A stretch of 41,484 nucleotides of DNA, taken from NCBI RefSeq assembly GCF_040545925.1, contig NZ_JBEPMX010000017.1:1-41484 (forward strand). Direction: 5' to 3'. The DNA comes from Alkalibacillus flavidus. GTDB lineage: Bacteria > Bacillota > Bacilli > Bacillales > Alkalibacillaceae. Positions 7,413-16,166 of the stretch are shown one piece after another. The position numbers were made by a program, and so were the translations under genes. The notes under the pieces are model-generated. The model made no database searches. It saw nothing but the letters and a program-made list of their open reading frames with translations, and was not told the DNA's origin. Numbering within the stretch: position 1 is the first letter of the stretch; each line of letters begins with the position of its first letter.

Positions 7413-8315
7413 ATGAACAATAGACTAGGAATCCTTGGTGCTCCGTTAACGGTCGCTCAACCTAATGAAGGCGTTGACTTTGGTCCTGGGTCGATTCGTT
7501 ATGCTGGCTTGTTTGATCGATTAAATGATTTAGGCCTAGCTTATAAAGATTATGGTGATGTACCAGTTATTAATAAACGGACAAACGGGGTAGACCCGAA
7601 GACGAATTTGCGCAATCTAGACCATGTCGCTTCAGCTAATGAAATGATTGCGGATTATGTTTATGATTTAAAAAAACAAGGTGATGTACCTTTAATTTTG
7701 GGTGGTGACCATAGTATCGCCATTGGAACACTTGCTGGATTGAGTCAGTTTTATAGTAACTTGGGTGTCATTTGGTTTGATGCACACGCTGATTTAAACC
7801 GAGGTGAGACATCTCCATCTGGCAATATTCATGGGATGTCGTTAGGTGTCAGTTTAGGTATGGGGCATGAACGTTTAACGTCGATTCACGGCCAAGAAGC
7901 GAAAATAAAGCCTGAACATACCATCATCATTGGGGCGCGGTCGGTTGATGAGGGAGAGCGCCAAGTGATTCGTGAACAAGGAATTCGTGTCTATACGATG
8001 CATGATATTGAAACGCACGGTATAACGTGGGTGATGAATGATGCATTAGAATACTTAAACGGGAAAGTGGACGGCGTTCATTTAAGTTTGGATGTCGATG
8101 GTATTGACCCAAATCACACCCCAGGAACAGGAACACCTGTCGTTGGAGGTCCGAGTTACCGAGAGGCTCATTTAGCGATGTCGATGTTGTATAATGCTGG
8201 TGTGTTGACGTCAGCTGAGGTCGTCGAGGTAAATCCGTTATTAGATGAAGGGAATCGGACGGCAGAAGTAGCTGTTGATATGATCGCTTCATTATATGGT
8301 GAAAAACATGTCTAA
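7413..8315 (+). CDS. rocF: Arginase
   Basis: Hydrolyses arginine to ornithine and urea in the cytoplasm; binuclear Mn enzyme of the ureohydrolase family. Metal motifs: GGDHS, DAHAD (WFDAHADLN) and SLDVDGIDP; the segment VEVNP is also present. From ATG 7413 the protein is 300 aa, the usual bacterial arginase length, and GGAGG sits eight bases upstream. An in-frame ATG at 7407 is too close to that site, and extension to 7287 has no support. Single gene with its own terminator, next to cdaA but not co-transcribed with it. Confidence 0.95.
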   Translation: MNNRLGILGAPLTVAQPNEGVDFGPGSIRYAGLFDRLNDLGLAYKDYGDVPVINKRTNGVDPKTNLRNLDHVASANEMIADYVYDLKKQGDVPLILGGDHSIAIGTLAGLSQFYSNLGVIWFDAHADLNRGETSPSGNIHGMSLGVSLGMGHERLTSIHGQEAKIKPEHTIIIGARSVDEGERQVIREQGIRVYTMHDIETHGITWVMNDALEYLNGKVDGVHLSLDVDGIDPNHTPGTGTPVVGGPSYREAHLAMSMLYNAGVLTSAEVVEVNPLLDEGNRTAEVAVDMIASLYGEKHV

Positions 8316-8323
8316 TGATAATC

Positions 8324-8369
8324 AAGAGTTATGTCTGTCGATTTATGTGATAGCATAACTCTTTTTTTT
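8324..8369 (+). terminator. Terminator of rocF
   Basis: AAGAGTTATG and CATAACTCTT pair over 10 bp, followed by a T-run, 9 bases after the stop codon. Confidence 0.9.
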
Positions 8370-8434
8370 ACGCAAAAAATGTCAGTCTAGAGGCGAATCA
8401 ATCGTTACCGAGCCATTTCAGATGTAGTAATTTG

Positions 8435-8443
8435 TGATATAAT
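8435..8443 (+). promoter_or_regulatory. Extended -10 promoter for cdaA
   Basis: TGATATAAT (TGn-TATAAT) about 110 bases before the cdaA start; the -35 region is poor, as usual for extended -10 promoters. No other gene is seen in 8370-8551. Confidence 0.5.
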
Positions 8444-8551
8444 AGTGACAGATGATTGTGTGTCTCGCAATTTTACGTATCCGTTTTACATATGGACTGT
8501 TTCGGGCAATAAATAAAAAGAGACAAAATAGTGCGTGAAGGAAGTGTCAAC

Positions 8552-9373
8552 ATGTCGTGGGAAGAGCTTGATTTCCTGCAAGTGTTACGGATTGTCGTTG
8601 ATATAGCGCTTGTATGGTTTGTTATATATAAATTATTTTCAGTCATTCGTGGGACGAAAGCGGTTCAGTTACTGAAAGGGATCTTTGTCGTCTTAGGTAT
8701 ATGGTTCTTGAGCTCGATTTTAGAGTTGAAAACGGTCCAGTGGCTCGTTTACCAAGCGATTACGTGGGGGTTCCTCGCTGTGATCATCCTTTTCCAGCCT
8801 GAAATTCGCCGAGCGTTAGAGCAATTAGGGCGAGGAAGCTTTTTTTCACGTCATACACAATCAGAAGAGAAGGCTGTTTATGATGCGATTGATTCGATTG
8901 TGAAGTCGTGTCATTACATGAGTAAACGTCGTATTGGTGCTTTAATGTCGATTGAACGTGAGACAGGTCTAAGTGAATACGTTGAAACAGGTGTGCCTGT
9001 GAACGGTCAATTGACGAGTGAGTTGCTGACAAATATATTCATACCGAATGCACCGTTACACGACGGTGCTGTCGTCATTAGCGAAAACCAAATTGTCGCT
9101 GCCGCTTGTTATTTACCGTTAAGTGAAAGCCCGTTTATTTCAAAAGAATTAGGTACGAGGCACCGAGCGGCCATGGGGGTTAGTGAAGTCACAGATGCCC
9201 TAACGATTGTTGTCTCAGAAGAAACGGGTAATATATCGGCAACGAAAAATGGCGAATTGTATCGCAAATTAGATGAAGACGGGTTACGTCAGTTATTAAT
9301 GCAAGACTTAAGTCCATCCGAACAAAACGGATCATCAAAGGCATTGAGTTGGAGGGCAAAGCGTAATGGATAA
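8552..9373 (+). CDS. cdaA: Diadenylate cyclase CdaA
   Basis: Makes c-di-AMP from two ATP at the membrane; in Firmicutes this controls K+ and osmolyte transport. 273 aa from ATG 8552 (GAAGGAAG eight bases upstream). Three N-terminal membrane helices (about 10-90), then the DAC domain with DGA (LHDGAVVI) and RHR (GTRHRAAMG) catalytic motifs. Its gene overlaps cdaR by 8 bp, the conserved cdaA-cdaR-glmM arrangement. CdaR and GlmM are known partners that modulate CdaA activity. Confidence 0.97.
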   Translation: MSWEELDFLQVLRIVVDIALVWFVIYKLFSVIRGTKAVQLLKGIFVVLGIWFLSSILELKTVQWLVYQAITWGFLAVIILFQPEIRRALEQLGRGSFFSRHTQSEEKAVYDAIDSIVKSCHYMSKRRIGALMSIERETGLSEYVETGVPVNGQLTSELLTNIFIPNAPLHDGAVVISENQIVAAACYLPLSESPFISKELGTRHRAAMGVSEVTDALTIVVSEETGNISATKNGELYRKLDEDGLRQLLMQDLSPSEQNGSSKALSWRAKRNG

Positions 9374-10607
9374 TTGGTTGAGAAGTCCTTGGTTTACGAG
9401 AATTGTGTCGTTATTTTTAGCCATTTTATTATATACAACAGTTGCCATTGATGATGCGAATACATCACGCTCTAGCGATATTTTCTTACCGTCCGGCTCT
9501 ACGGAGACGCAGACGGTTGAAAATGTGCCGCTGCAAGTTCAAATAGATGAAGAAGATAATTATGTTGTCCGCGGTGTTCCGGATACGGTCGATGTGACGC
9601 TTGAAGGACCGCGCAGCGTGATTACACAAACGGTTAGGCAGCAAAATTTTGATGTCGTTGTGGATTTAAATGATTTGGGGCCCGGTGAACATCAAGTTGA
9701 TGTGACACATGAAGGGTTTTCGAGTCAGTTATCGGTTTATATTGAGCCGAATGTTGCGAATGTAACGATTGAAGAACGGGCAACAGCAAGTTTTCCGGTT
9801 GATATAGATTATGTGGAAAGTGACGGTTTGAATCCGGACAATGTCTTTGCGAGTTCGCCACAACTATCGCCGGCTGAAATTGAAATTACAGGCTCACAAA
9901 ATGAAATTGATCAAGTCGCGATTGTTAAAGCCATTGTGAACTTGCCTACTTTAGCGCAAAATGGCGAAGTAACAGGTGCGCCTGTTCGTGTATATGACGC
10001 TGCCGGTAATGAACTGAGTGTACTCGTTGAACCGTCAGAGGTAGACGTGACAGCAGATGTGTCGATTACGGATAAACGCTATCCTGTTACTTATGAAACG
10101 ACGGGGGATTTAGACGAAGAGTTAGTGTTACAAAGCATCGATCTAAACCCGGTTTCAGCGACGTTATATGGTAGTGTAGATCGTTTAGATGAGATTGACC
10201 GTTTAGAACCTGTCGATGTTGATTTGTCTGATGTAACTGAATCGACGACATTGGAGGTTGATTTGTCAGTTCCGTCGGGTGTTAATCGTATCGAGCCAGA
10301 AACAGTTGAAGCAGAAATTGAAGTCGAAGAGGCTGTGGAAACGACGTTAGAAGACGTTGAATTAGAAGTTGATAATTTAGCGGAAGACCGTGAAATAACG
10401 TTTATCGAACCAGAAGAACCTCAAATTAACGTGCAATTAGTTGGTACGGAAAACGACCTTAACAATCTGTCGCGTGATGACATTCGTGTGTCGATCGATG
10501 TGGAAGGTCAAGTTGAAGGGGAATTTTACGCCGATGTGCAGTTTGAAGGGCCTGATGGTGTCAGATTATCTTCTGAACAAAGCCGAATTAGAGTGAGAGT
10601 TGAATAA
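9366..10607 (+). CDS. cdaR: CdaA regulator CdaR (YbbR domains)
   Basis: Membrane-anchored extracellular regulator of CdaA. 413 aa: one N-terminal helix (about 10-27), then tandem YbbR domains of about 80 residues, each with repeated V-x-G-x-x-x-x-V/I patterns (VRGVPDTVDVTLEGP; EIEITGSQNEIDQV; ATLYGSVDRLDEI; INVQLVGTENDL). The protein is very acidic (many Asp and Glu), as expected for an exposed domain in a salt-adapted species. Start ATG 9366 inside the end of cdaA indicates translational coupling. Confidence 0.95.
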   Translation: MDNWLRSPWFTRIVSLFLAILLYTTVAIDDANTSRSSDIFLPSGSTETQTVENVPLQVQIDEEDNYVVRGVPDTVDVTLEGPRSVITQTVRQQNFDVVVDLNDLGPGEHQVDVTHEGFSSQLSVYIEPNVANVTIEERATASFPVDIDYVESDGLNPDNVFASSPQLSPAEIEITGSQNEIDQVAIVKAIVNLPTLAQNGEVTGAPVRVYDAAGNELSVLVEPSEVDVTADVSITDKRYPVTYETTGDLDEELVLQSIDLNPVSATLYGSVDRLDEIDRLEPVDVDLSDVTESTTLEVDLSVPSGVNRIEPETVEAEIEVEEAVETTLEDVELEVDNLAEDREITFIEPEEPQINVQLVGTENDLNNLSRDDIRVSIDVEGQVEGEFYADVQFEGPDGVRLSSEQSRIRVRVE

Positions 10608-10656
10608 AACATCTTATTGATAGACATGATTGATAATGTGAAGGAGCGGAAAGATT

Positions 10657-12012
10657 ATGGGAAAATATTTTGGTACTGACGGTGTTCGTGGTATTGCCAA
10701 TACAGAATTAACACCGGAGTTAGCCTTTAAACTTGGACGATATGGGGCTTATCACCTAACGAAAAGTGCATCTGAGAAAGCGAAATTACTCGTCGGCCGT
10801 GATCCGCGCATTTCTAGCGAGATGCTAGAGAGTGCCTTAATTGCTGGGGTATTATCTGTCGGTGTTGATGTCATGCGTCTTGGCGTTATCTCAACCCCCG
10901 GTGTCGCTTATTTAACGAAAGCATCAGGCGCGCATGCAGGTGTGATGATTTCAGCTTCACACAATCCGGTTGAGGATAATGGTATTAAATTCTTTAGCGA
11001 AAATGGCTTTAAATTGAACGATGAACAAGAGCAAGCAATTGAAGCGTTATTGGATGAAGAAACAGACGACATTCCACGACCGACTGGTGCTGGTGTCGGT
11101 CAACCGATGAATTATTTTGAAGCGGGTCAGAAGTATTTACAACATTTAAAACAAACGATTGATACCGACTTTGATGGTATGAAGATTGTAATCGATTGTG
11201 CGCACGGTGCGACGTCATCGATTGCGAATCACTTGTTTGCTGACTTAGAAGCCGATATTATATCTATCGGTTCGTCACCTGATGGGACGAATATTAACGA
11301 CGGCTATGGTTCAACAAGTCCGGAAAATCTTCGTCAAACCGTGATTGAAGAAAAAGCTGACGTAGGTTTAGCTTTTGACGGAGACGGTGACCGCCTCATT
11401 GCCGTTGATGAAAAAGGCAATATCATTGATGGCGATAAAATTATGTATATTTGCGGTCAGTTTTTGAAGAAGAAAGGCCGTTTAAAACAAGACACTGTCG
11501 TCACAACCGTGATGAGTAATATCGGCTTGTATCGTCAATTTGACCAAATCGGTATCGACACGGTAAAAACATCAGTTGGCGACCGTTACGTGATGGAGAA
11601 AATGTTAGAACGTGACTTTAACTTCGGTGGCGAGCAGTCAGGCCATATTATTTTCCTAGATTATAATACAACAGGCGATGGTATGCTGACGGCGTTGCAA
11701 TTATTGAATGCGATGCGCGAAACGGATCAGCCGTTATCAGCCTTAGCGGACGAAATGGAGAAATTCCCGCAAGTGATGCAAAACATTCGTGTCATCGATA
11801 AACAGCAAGTGCAAATTGATCAAACGGTGCAGGAAGCGATCAACCGCGTGGAAGAAGAACTTGGCGATAAGGGCCGCGTGCTCGTCCGTCCATCTGGTAC
11901 AGAACCAGTTGTGCGTGTGATGGTCGAAGCGCCGACGAAAGAAGATTGTGAGAAATATGTATCTGAAGTTGCGACGATCATTGATGAAACGTATGGCTTA
12001 AAAGATGCATAA
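10657..12012 (+). CDS. glmM: Phosphoglucosamine mutase GlmM
   Basis: Converts glucosamine-6-phosphate to glucosamine-1-phosphate for peptidoglycan precursors. 451 aa, usual length. Phosphoserine loop ISASHNP, metal loop DGDGDR, sugar loop GEQSGH, phosphate loop RPSGTEP. Start ATG 10657 behind GAAGGAGCGG. Third gene of the cdaA-cdaR-glmM operon; GlmM also binds and inhibits CdaA in related species. Confidence 0.98.
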   Translation: MGKYFGTDGVRGIANTELTPELAFKLGRYGAYHLTKSASEKAKLLVGRDPRISSEMLESALIAGVLSVGVDVMRLGVISTPGVAYLTKASGAHAGVMISASHNPVEDNGIKFFSENGFKLNDEQEQAIEALLDEETDDIPRPTGAGVGQPMNYFEAGQKYLQHLKQTIDTDFDGMKIVIDCAHGATSSIANHLFADLEADIISIGSSPDGTNINDGYGSTSPENLRQTVIEEKADVGLAFDGDGDRLIAVDEKGNIIDGDKIMYICGQFLKKKGRLKQDTVVTTVMSNIGLYRQFDQIGIDTVKTSVGDRYVMEKMLERDFNFGGEQSGHIIFLDYNTTGDGMLTALQLLNAMRETDQPLSALADEMEKFPQVMQNIRVIDKQQVQIDQTVQEAINRVEEELGDKGRVLVRPSGTEPVVRVMVEAPTKEDCEKYVSEVATIIDETYGLKDA

Positions 12013-12020
12013 GATATTAG

Positions 12021-12058
12021 GGCATAAGGGTGATGGTATTCATTCCTTATGCCTAATT
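12021..12058 (+). terminator. Hairpin after glmM
   Basis: GGCATAAGG and CCTTATGCC form a perfect 9-bp stem with a 15-base loop, followed by TAATTTA, a weak U-run. It may terminate only part of the transcripts. Confidence 0.55.
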
Positions 12059-12091
12059 TATGCGATAAAACGATAAAAAGCGTACAAATAA

Positions 12092-12120
12092 TTGACCTGC
12101 CAGCGTAATAGCAGTAAAAT
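12092..12120 (+). promoter_or_regulatory. Promoter of the glmS leader
   Basis: TTGACC, 17 bases, TAAAAT: a good SigA promoter about 70 bases upstream of the ribozyme cleavage site. Confidence 0.75.
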
Positions 12121-12187
12121 AATGGGTAGCCGTTTGCACACGGCTTCATTCAAAGAGAGAAAGGAGCGTAGCAGGGGAGAAAAACAG

Positions 12188-12352
12188 AAAGCGCCAGGGC
12201 TATTTCTTAGACCGCTTATTAAGAAATAGTTGACGAGGTGGAGGTTCAATCGAGTATTCGGCGGATGCCTCCCAGTTGCCGCATCTCAACTGTCACGTAT
12301 GCCGTGAAAACATAGAGGCGACTCTATGCACAACCACGTCATATAAGATGCC
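12188..12352 (+). ncRNA. glmS ribozyme (GlcN6P-responsive)
   Basis: The conserved core is present: cleavage site A/GCGCC at 12190/12191, then CCAGGGC, a variable P1 arm with TATTTCTTA/TAAGAAATA, GACGAGGTGGAGGTT with ATCGA, TTCGGCGGATGCCTCCC, and the 3' P3/P4 part (CGTGAAAACATAGAGGCGACTCTATG...). Glucosamine-6-phosphate acts as cofactor for self-cleavage, and the cut mRNA is degraded, giving feedback control of glmS. The 3' boundary is approximate. A separate hairpin GGGGCA/TGCCCC (12370-12387) stands between the ribozyme and the ribosome-binding site. Confidence 0.96.
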
Positions 12353-12440
12353 TTAAAATACACGAGAAAGGGGCAAACAACTGCCCCTTACGAAAAGGAT
12401 GCTGTGGTTTGCCTCTTTCAACTACAGGAGGATATACAGT

Positions 12441-14243
12441 ATGTGCGGAATTGTCGGTTATATTGGACAGGAAGATTCGAAAGAGATTTTATTAACAGGA
12501 TTAGAAAAGTTAGAGTATCGTGGGTATGACTCAGCAGGTATTGCGGTTCGCGATGAAGCGGATATGAATTTATTCAAGGTTAAAGGGCGTATTGCGAATT
12601 TACGCGAAGAGGTTGATGAATCCGTATCAGCGAATATCGGGATCGGCCATACACGTTGGGCAACACATGGTGAGCCAAGTACGGCTAACGCTCACCCTCA
12701 CCAAAGCACGTCAGGTCGTTTCACGTTAGTTCACAATGGTGTGATCGAAAACTTTGAAGAACTGAAACGTGACTACTTAGCTGACGTCAACTTTGTGAGC
12801 GAAACAGATACTGAGATCATTGTTCAATTGATTGAGAAATTCACAAATGAATTAGGCGATAGGCTTCAAGCTTTTCGCAAGACGATTAGCTTGTTACACG
12901 GGTCTTATGCGTTAGCTGTTTTAGACCGTGAACAACCAGATGTCGTGTTCGTTGCGAAAAATAAGAGTCCATTACTTGTCGGTTTAGGCGATGATTTTAA
13001 CGTGGTAGCAAGTGACTCGATGGCGATGTTACAAGTAACAGATCAGTTCGTTGAATTAATGGACGGCGAAGTAGTACTCGTTAAACAAGATGAGGTTGAA
13101 ATTCAGAAACTTGACGGTACGACTGTTGAACGCGATCCATTTACAGCGGAAATCGACGCAAGTGACATCGAAAAGGGCACTTACCCGCATTTCATGTTAA
13201 AAGAAATCGATGAGCAACCGTTCGTGATGCGTAAAATTATTCAAGAGTACCAAGATGAAAACGACGACATTAAACTAGAAGAAGACGTCCGCCAAGCGAT
13301 GGCTGCTTGTGATCGCGTTTATATTATTGCAGCGGGCACGAGCTATCACGCTGGTTTAATCGGTAAAGAATTTTTAGAGAAAATCGCGCAAGTACCAACT
13401 GAAGTACACATTGCGAGTGAGTTCTCTTACAATATGCCATTATTATCTGAGAAACCACTCTTTGTGTTCATTTCACAAAGTGGTGAAACAGCGGACTTAC
13501 GTTCAGTACTCGTTGAAACAAAACAATTAGGTCACCCGGCACTCACGATGACAAATGTGCCAGGATCAACCCTTTCTCGTGAATCAGATTACACGTTACA
13601 TTTACACGCAGGACCAGAGATTGCTGTGGCGTCGACGAAAGCTTACACAGCACAGATGGCGGTTTTAGCAATCTTAGCTGTTGATACAGCACGTGCAAAA
13701 GGTCTAACGCTAGAATTCGATCCATTAAAAGAACTCGGCATCGTCGGTAATGCGATGGAAGCTCTTTGCGATCAGAAAGAAGAATTCGATCAAATCGCAC
13801 GTGATTATTTATCAACAACGCGCAATTGTTTCTTCATCGGCCGTGGTTTAGACTACTTCGTCGGTTTAGAAGGCGCGTTAAAACTAAAAGAAATCTCATA
13901 CATTCAAGCAGAAGGTTTCGCAGGTGGCGAGTTAAAACACGGAACAATTGCCTTAATTGAAGACGGCACACCAGTGATTGCCCTTGCGACACAAGAACAC
14001 GTTGACGGTTCGATCCGTTCCAATGTGCAAGAAGTAGTCGCGCGCGGTGCGAATGCGTGCGTCATCAGCCCAGAGCACTTAACCCGTGAAGGCGATGCAT
14101 TCTCCATTCCAACCGTGCATCCACTATTAGCACCACTTGTGTCTGTGTTACCAATGCAATTGATTTCGTATTACGCAGCCCTACACCGTGATTGTGACGT
14201 GGATAAACCACGTAACTTAGCGAAGAGTGTGACGGTTGAGTAG
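12441..14243 (+). CDS. glmS: Glutamine-fructose-6-phosphate aminotransferase GlmS
   Basis: Makes glucosamine-6-phosphate from fructose-6-phosphate and glutamine. The start must be ATG 12441 because Cys2 (MCGIVGYIG) is the N-terminal nucleophile of the glutaminase half; AGGAGG lies upstream at about 12427. 600 aa, as usual. Glutaminase domain to about 240, then two SIS domains (AAGTSYHAG, ISQSGETAD, FIGRGLDY, E-x-K-E-I-S-Y), ending KSVTVE. Controlled by the ribozyme in its leader. Confidence 0.98.
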   Translation: MCGIVGYIGQEDSKEILLTGLEKLEYRGYDSAGIAVRDEADMNLFKVKGRIANLREEVDESVSANIGIGHTRWATHGEPSTANAHPHQSTSGRFTLVHNGVIENFEELKRDYLADVNFVSETDTEIIVQLIEKFTNELGDRLQAFRKTISLLHGSYALAVLDREQPDVVFVAKNKSPLLVGLGDDFNVVASDSMAMLQVTDQFVELMDGEVVLVKQDEVEIQKLDGTTVERDPFTAEIDASDIEKGTYPHFMLKEIDEQPFVMRKIIQEYQDENDDIKLEEDVRQAMAACDRVYIIAAGTSYHAGLIGKEFLEKIAQVPTEVHIASEFSYNMPLLSEKPLFVFISQSGETADLRSVLVETKQLGHPALTMTNVPGSTLSRESDYTLHLHAGPEIAVASTKAYTAQMAVLAILAVDTARAKGLTLEFDPLKELGIVGNAMEALCDQKEEFDQIARDYLSTTRNCFFIGRGLDYFVGLEGALKLKEISYIQAEGFAGGELKHGTIALIEDGTPVIALATQEHVDGSIRSNVQEVVARGANACVISPEHLTREGDAFSIPTVHPLLAPLVSVLPMQLISYYAALHRDCDVDKPRNLAKSVTVE

Positions 14244-14345
14244 TAACTGATTAAGGAAGATGGAATGTTGTCTCCCCAAAACTCAAACTTACCAGAAGAG
14301 AGTAGAGCGTAGCAGGTAAGAGCAGGAATAGAGAAGGAAAACAGG

Positions 14346-14389
14346 AAGAGCTGATGTCGTTTCAACAGACGATGTCAGTTCTTTTTTTA
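14346..14389 (+). terminator. Terminator of glmS
   Basis: AGCTGATGTCGT/ACGATGTCAGTT pair over 12 bp with a wobble, followed by a T-run. The 14244-14345 leader to it contains TAGAGCGTAGCAGG, also found in the glmS 5' leader at about 12167; otherwise nothing is seen there. Confidence 0.88.
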
Positions 14390-14515
14390 TATTCAATTAA
14401 CTTCTGATTTGTCATATTGGCTTTGTAAGGCTCTTCCTTACCTCATGAACGAAAATCATATGAAATCTGTTTTTGGGTATAAATAAAATTAGTGACATCC
14501 GAGGAGGGTTAGAGC

Positions 14516-15640
14516 ATGGAACAAGAACAATATATCGCCCATGCGATTATTGATGGTGAGAAATTTGAAACAGAAGAACTGGCTTCAAGGGAAAATCCGA
14601 CGTATCCAAACCAGGTCGTTGGTCATTACCCTTTCTAGCATCAAAATTGCGCCTGCACTATTAACAGGTAATACCTTAGTACTTAAGCCGAGCCCACTTG
14701 CACCTCTTATGCTAAGCAAATTTTTTGAGAACATTGCTGAAGAATATCCCAAAGGTGTTCTAAACTTGGTAAATGGTGAACAGGAAGTAGGCGAAGAACT
14801 CACAAGTCATCCAAAAGTCAAAAGATTGCATTTACAGGTGGTACAGAGACAGCGAAACATATTATGAAAGCGGCTACGGATACGATCAAGGATTTAACAC
14901 TGGAGTTAGGTGGTAATGATGCTGCCGTTATTTTGAAGGATTTTGATGTTAATGATGAAGCCGCTATGCGTCGTTTAGTGATTTCTAATTTCCTAACGGC
15001 CGGGCAAATATGTATGATTGCAAAACGGGTTTATGTGGACCGTTCGACTTACGATGAATTTGTTGAGAAATATATTGAAGCGGCGAATGACTGGATTCAA
15101 GTCGGTGGTCCATTCCATGATGATGTAACGATTGGTCCTGTTAATAACAAGAATCAAAAGGAATATGTCCAAAAGCTCGTGAATGATGCAGAAGAAAAAG
15201 GTGCTAAAGTCATTAAATTAGGTGACATTTTAGACGAGGATTTGATGGGCGAGGGTTATTTCTTACAACTTACAATTGTGTTAAATACTGATTATCGTGA
15301 CCCGATTGTTGTTGAAGAACAGTTTGGACCAACGCTTCCGATTTTGCCGCTTGATGATGATGAGCATGCTATTGAATTAGCGAATGACAGTATTTATGGA
15401 CTGACGAGTTCTGTCTGGGGTGAAGAAGAACACGCCATTGAAGTGGCGAAATATATTGAGGCTGGTACGACGATGATTAACACCGCAGCCGTACAAGGGC
15501 TGGACGTGGGTTTTCCATTCGGCGGTGTGAAGCAGTCTGGTATTGGACGTGAGTATGGTGAACAAGGGTTGTTAGCTTATACGAATACACATGTGATTAA
15601 TATACCAAACGATGGCGATTTGCCGTATATCCCAGAGTAG
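14516..15640 (+). pseudogene. Aldehyde dehydrogenase, internal deletion plus frameshift
   Basis: Remnant of an NAD(P)-dependent aldehyde dehydrogenase. From ATG 14516 (GAGGAGGG upstream) 40 codons match the N-terminus and end NQVVGHYP, then TAG at 14636. The sequence resumes in another frame with LSSIKIAPALLTGNT, which in intact enzymes lies around residue 150, so roughly 110 codons are missing at about 14628. A second lesion near 14820 (one A lost in GTCAAAAG) moves PKVK to the frame of KIAFTGGTETAKH. The rest is intact: LELGGNDAAVI, catalytic Cys in GQICM, GVKQSGIGREYG, 258 codons to 15640. Not functional as read. Substrate not determinable; the C-terminus resembles vanillin/benzaldehyde-type dehydrogenases. 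Confidence 0.92.
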
Positions 15641-15645
15641 AAAGC

Positions 15646-15676
15646 GAAGAACTGAGATGAGCTCTCAGTTCTTTTA
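15646..15676. terminator. Terminator between ALDH remnant and ykvA-like gene
   Basis: AAGAACTGAGA/TCTCAGTTCTT, an 11-bp perfect stem followed by TTAGTTT. Genes converge here, so it may serve both strands. Confidence 0.85.
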
Positions 15677-15682
15677 GTTTCT

Positions 15683-16111
15683 TTATTCTTTTGTCACAAA
15701 CTCATTGTTATTTCCATACTTCCAAGCTTTAAATTTATCCAGATCGTCTTTAATGCTTTTATAGACATACCCCAATAAAGCTATATCATCAACATAACCT
15801 AGAGGGAGGAAGTCTGGATAGGCATCTAAAGGCGATACAAAATAAAGCAAGGCGACGATAATCCAAACGATTGTTTGTTTTGAGACGTCACGGTATTCAT
15901 TGTTTTTCCAGGCCTTTAAAAATTCTACTAGCAACTTGATTTGATCCAAGGCGTTCGATAGAGATTTGCTATTTTCGCGCGCTTTTTCTTCAGCATTGTT
16001 AGCTAAGGTTTTTAACTTTTGAGGGCTGTTGGCGTATTCTTTAATTTTACCTTCGTTTTTGGTTTTAAAGTCTTCGAACAGTTTCTTCGGGTTAAAGTTC
16101 TTCTTATTCAT
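15683..16111 (-). CDS. YkvA/DUF1232 family membrane protein
   Basis: 142 aa. The first ~70 residues are charged and helical (Lys/Glu-rich). Then comes a hydrophobic helix and the family motif YFVSPLDAYPDFLPLGYVDD. DUF1232 proteins are small, membrane-associated and of unknown function. Starts at ATG 16111. It lies downstream of the nuclease gene on the same strand with a 55-base gap, so co-transcription is possible. Confidence 0.85.
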   Translation of the reverse strand: MNKKNFNPKKLFEDFKTKNEGKIKEYANSPQKLKTLANNAEEKARENSKSLSNALDQIKLLVEFLKAWKNNEYRDVSKQTIVWIIVALLYFVSPLDAYPDFLPLGYVDDIALLGYVYKSIKDDLDKFKAWKYGNNNEFVTKE

Positions 16112-16166
16112 AAAATACCTCCCATAATTATATGTTAATTAATTGTTGATAGCGGACAATCCTCAC

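Noticed and set aside
7927..8325. 132-codon minus-strand frame opposite arginase
   Set aside because: Antisense shadow of a well-supported gene, with no ribosome site.
12058..12249. Small minus-strand frame across the glmS leader
   Set aside because: It overlaps the promoter and ribozyme, has no ribosome site and no recognisable product.
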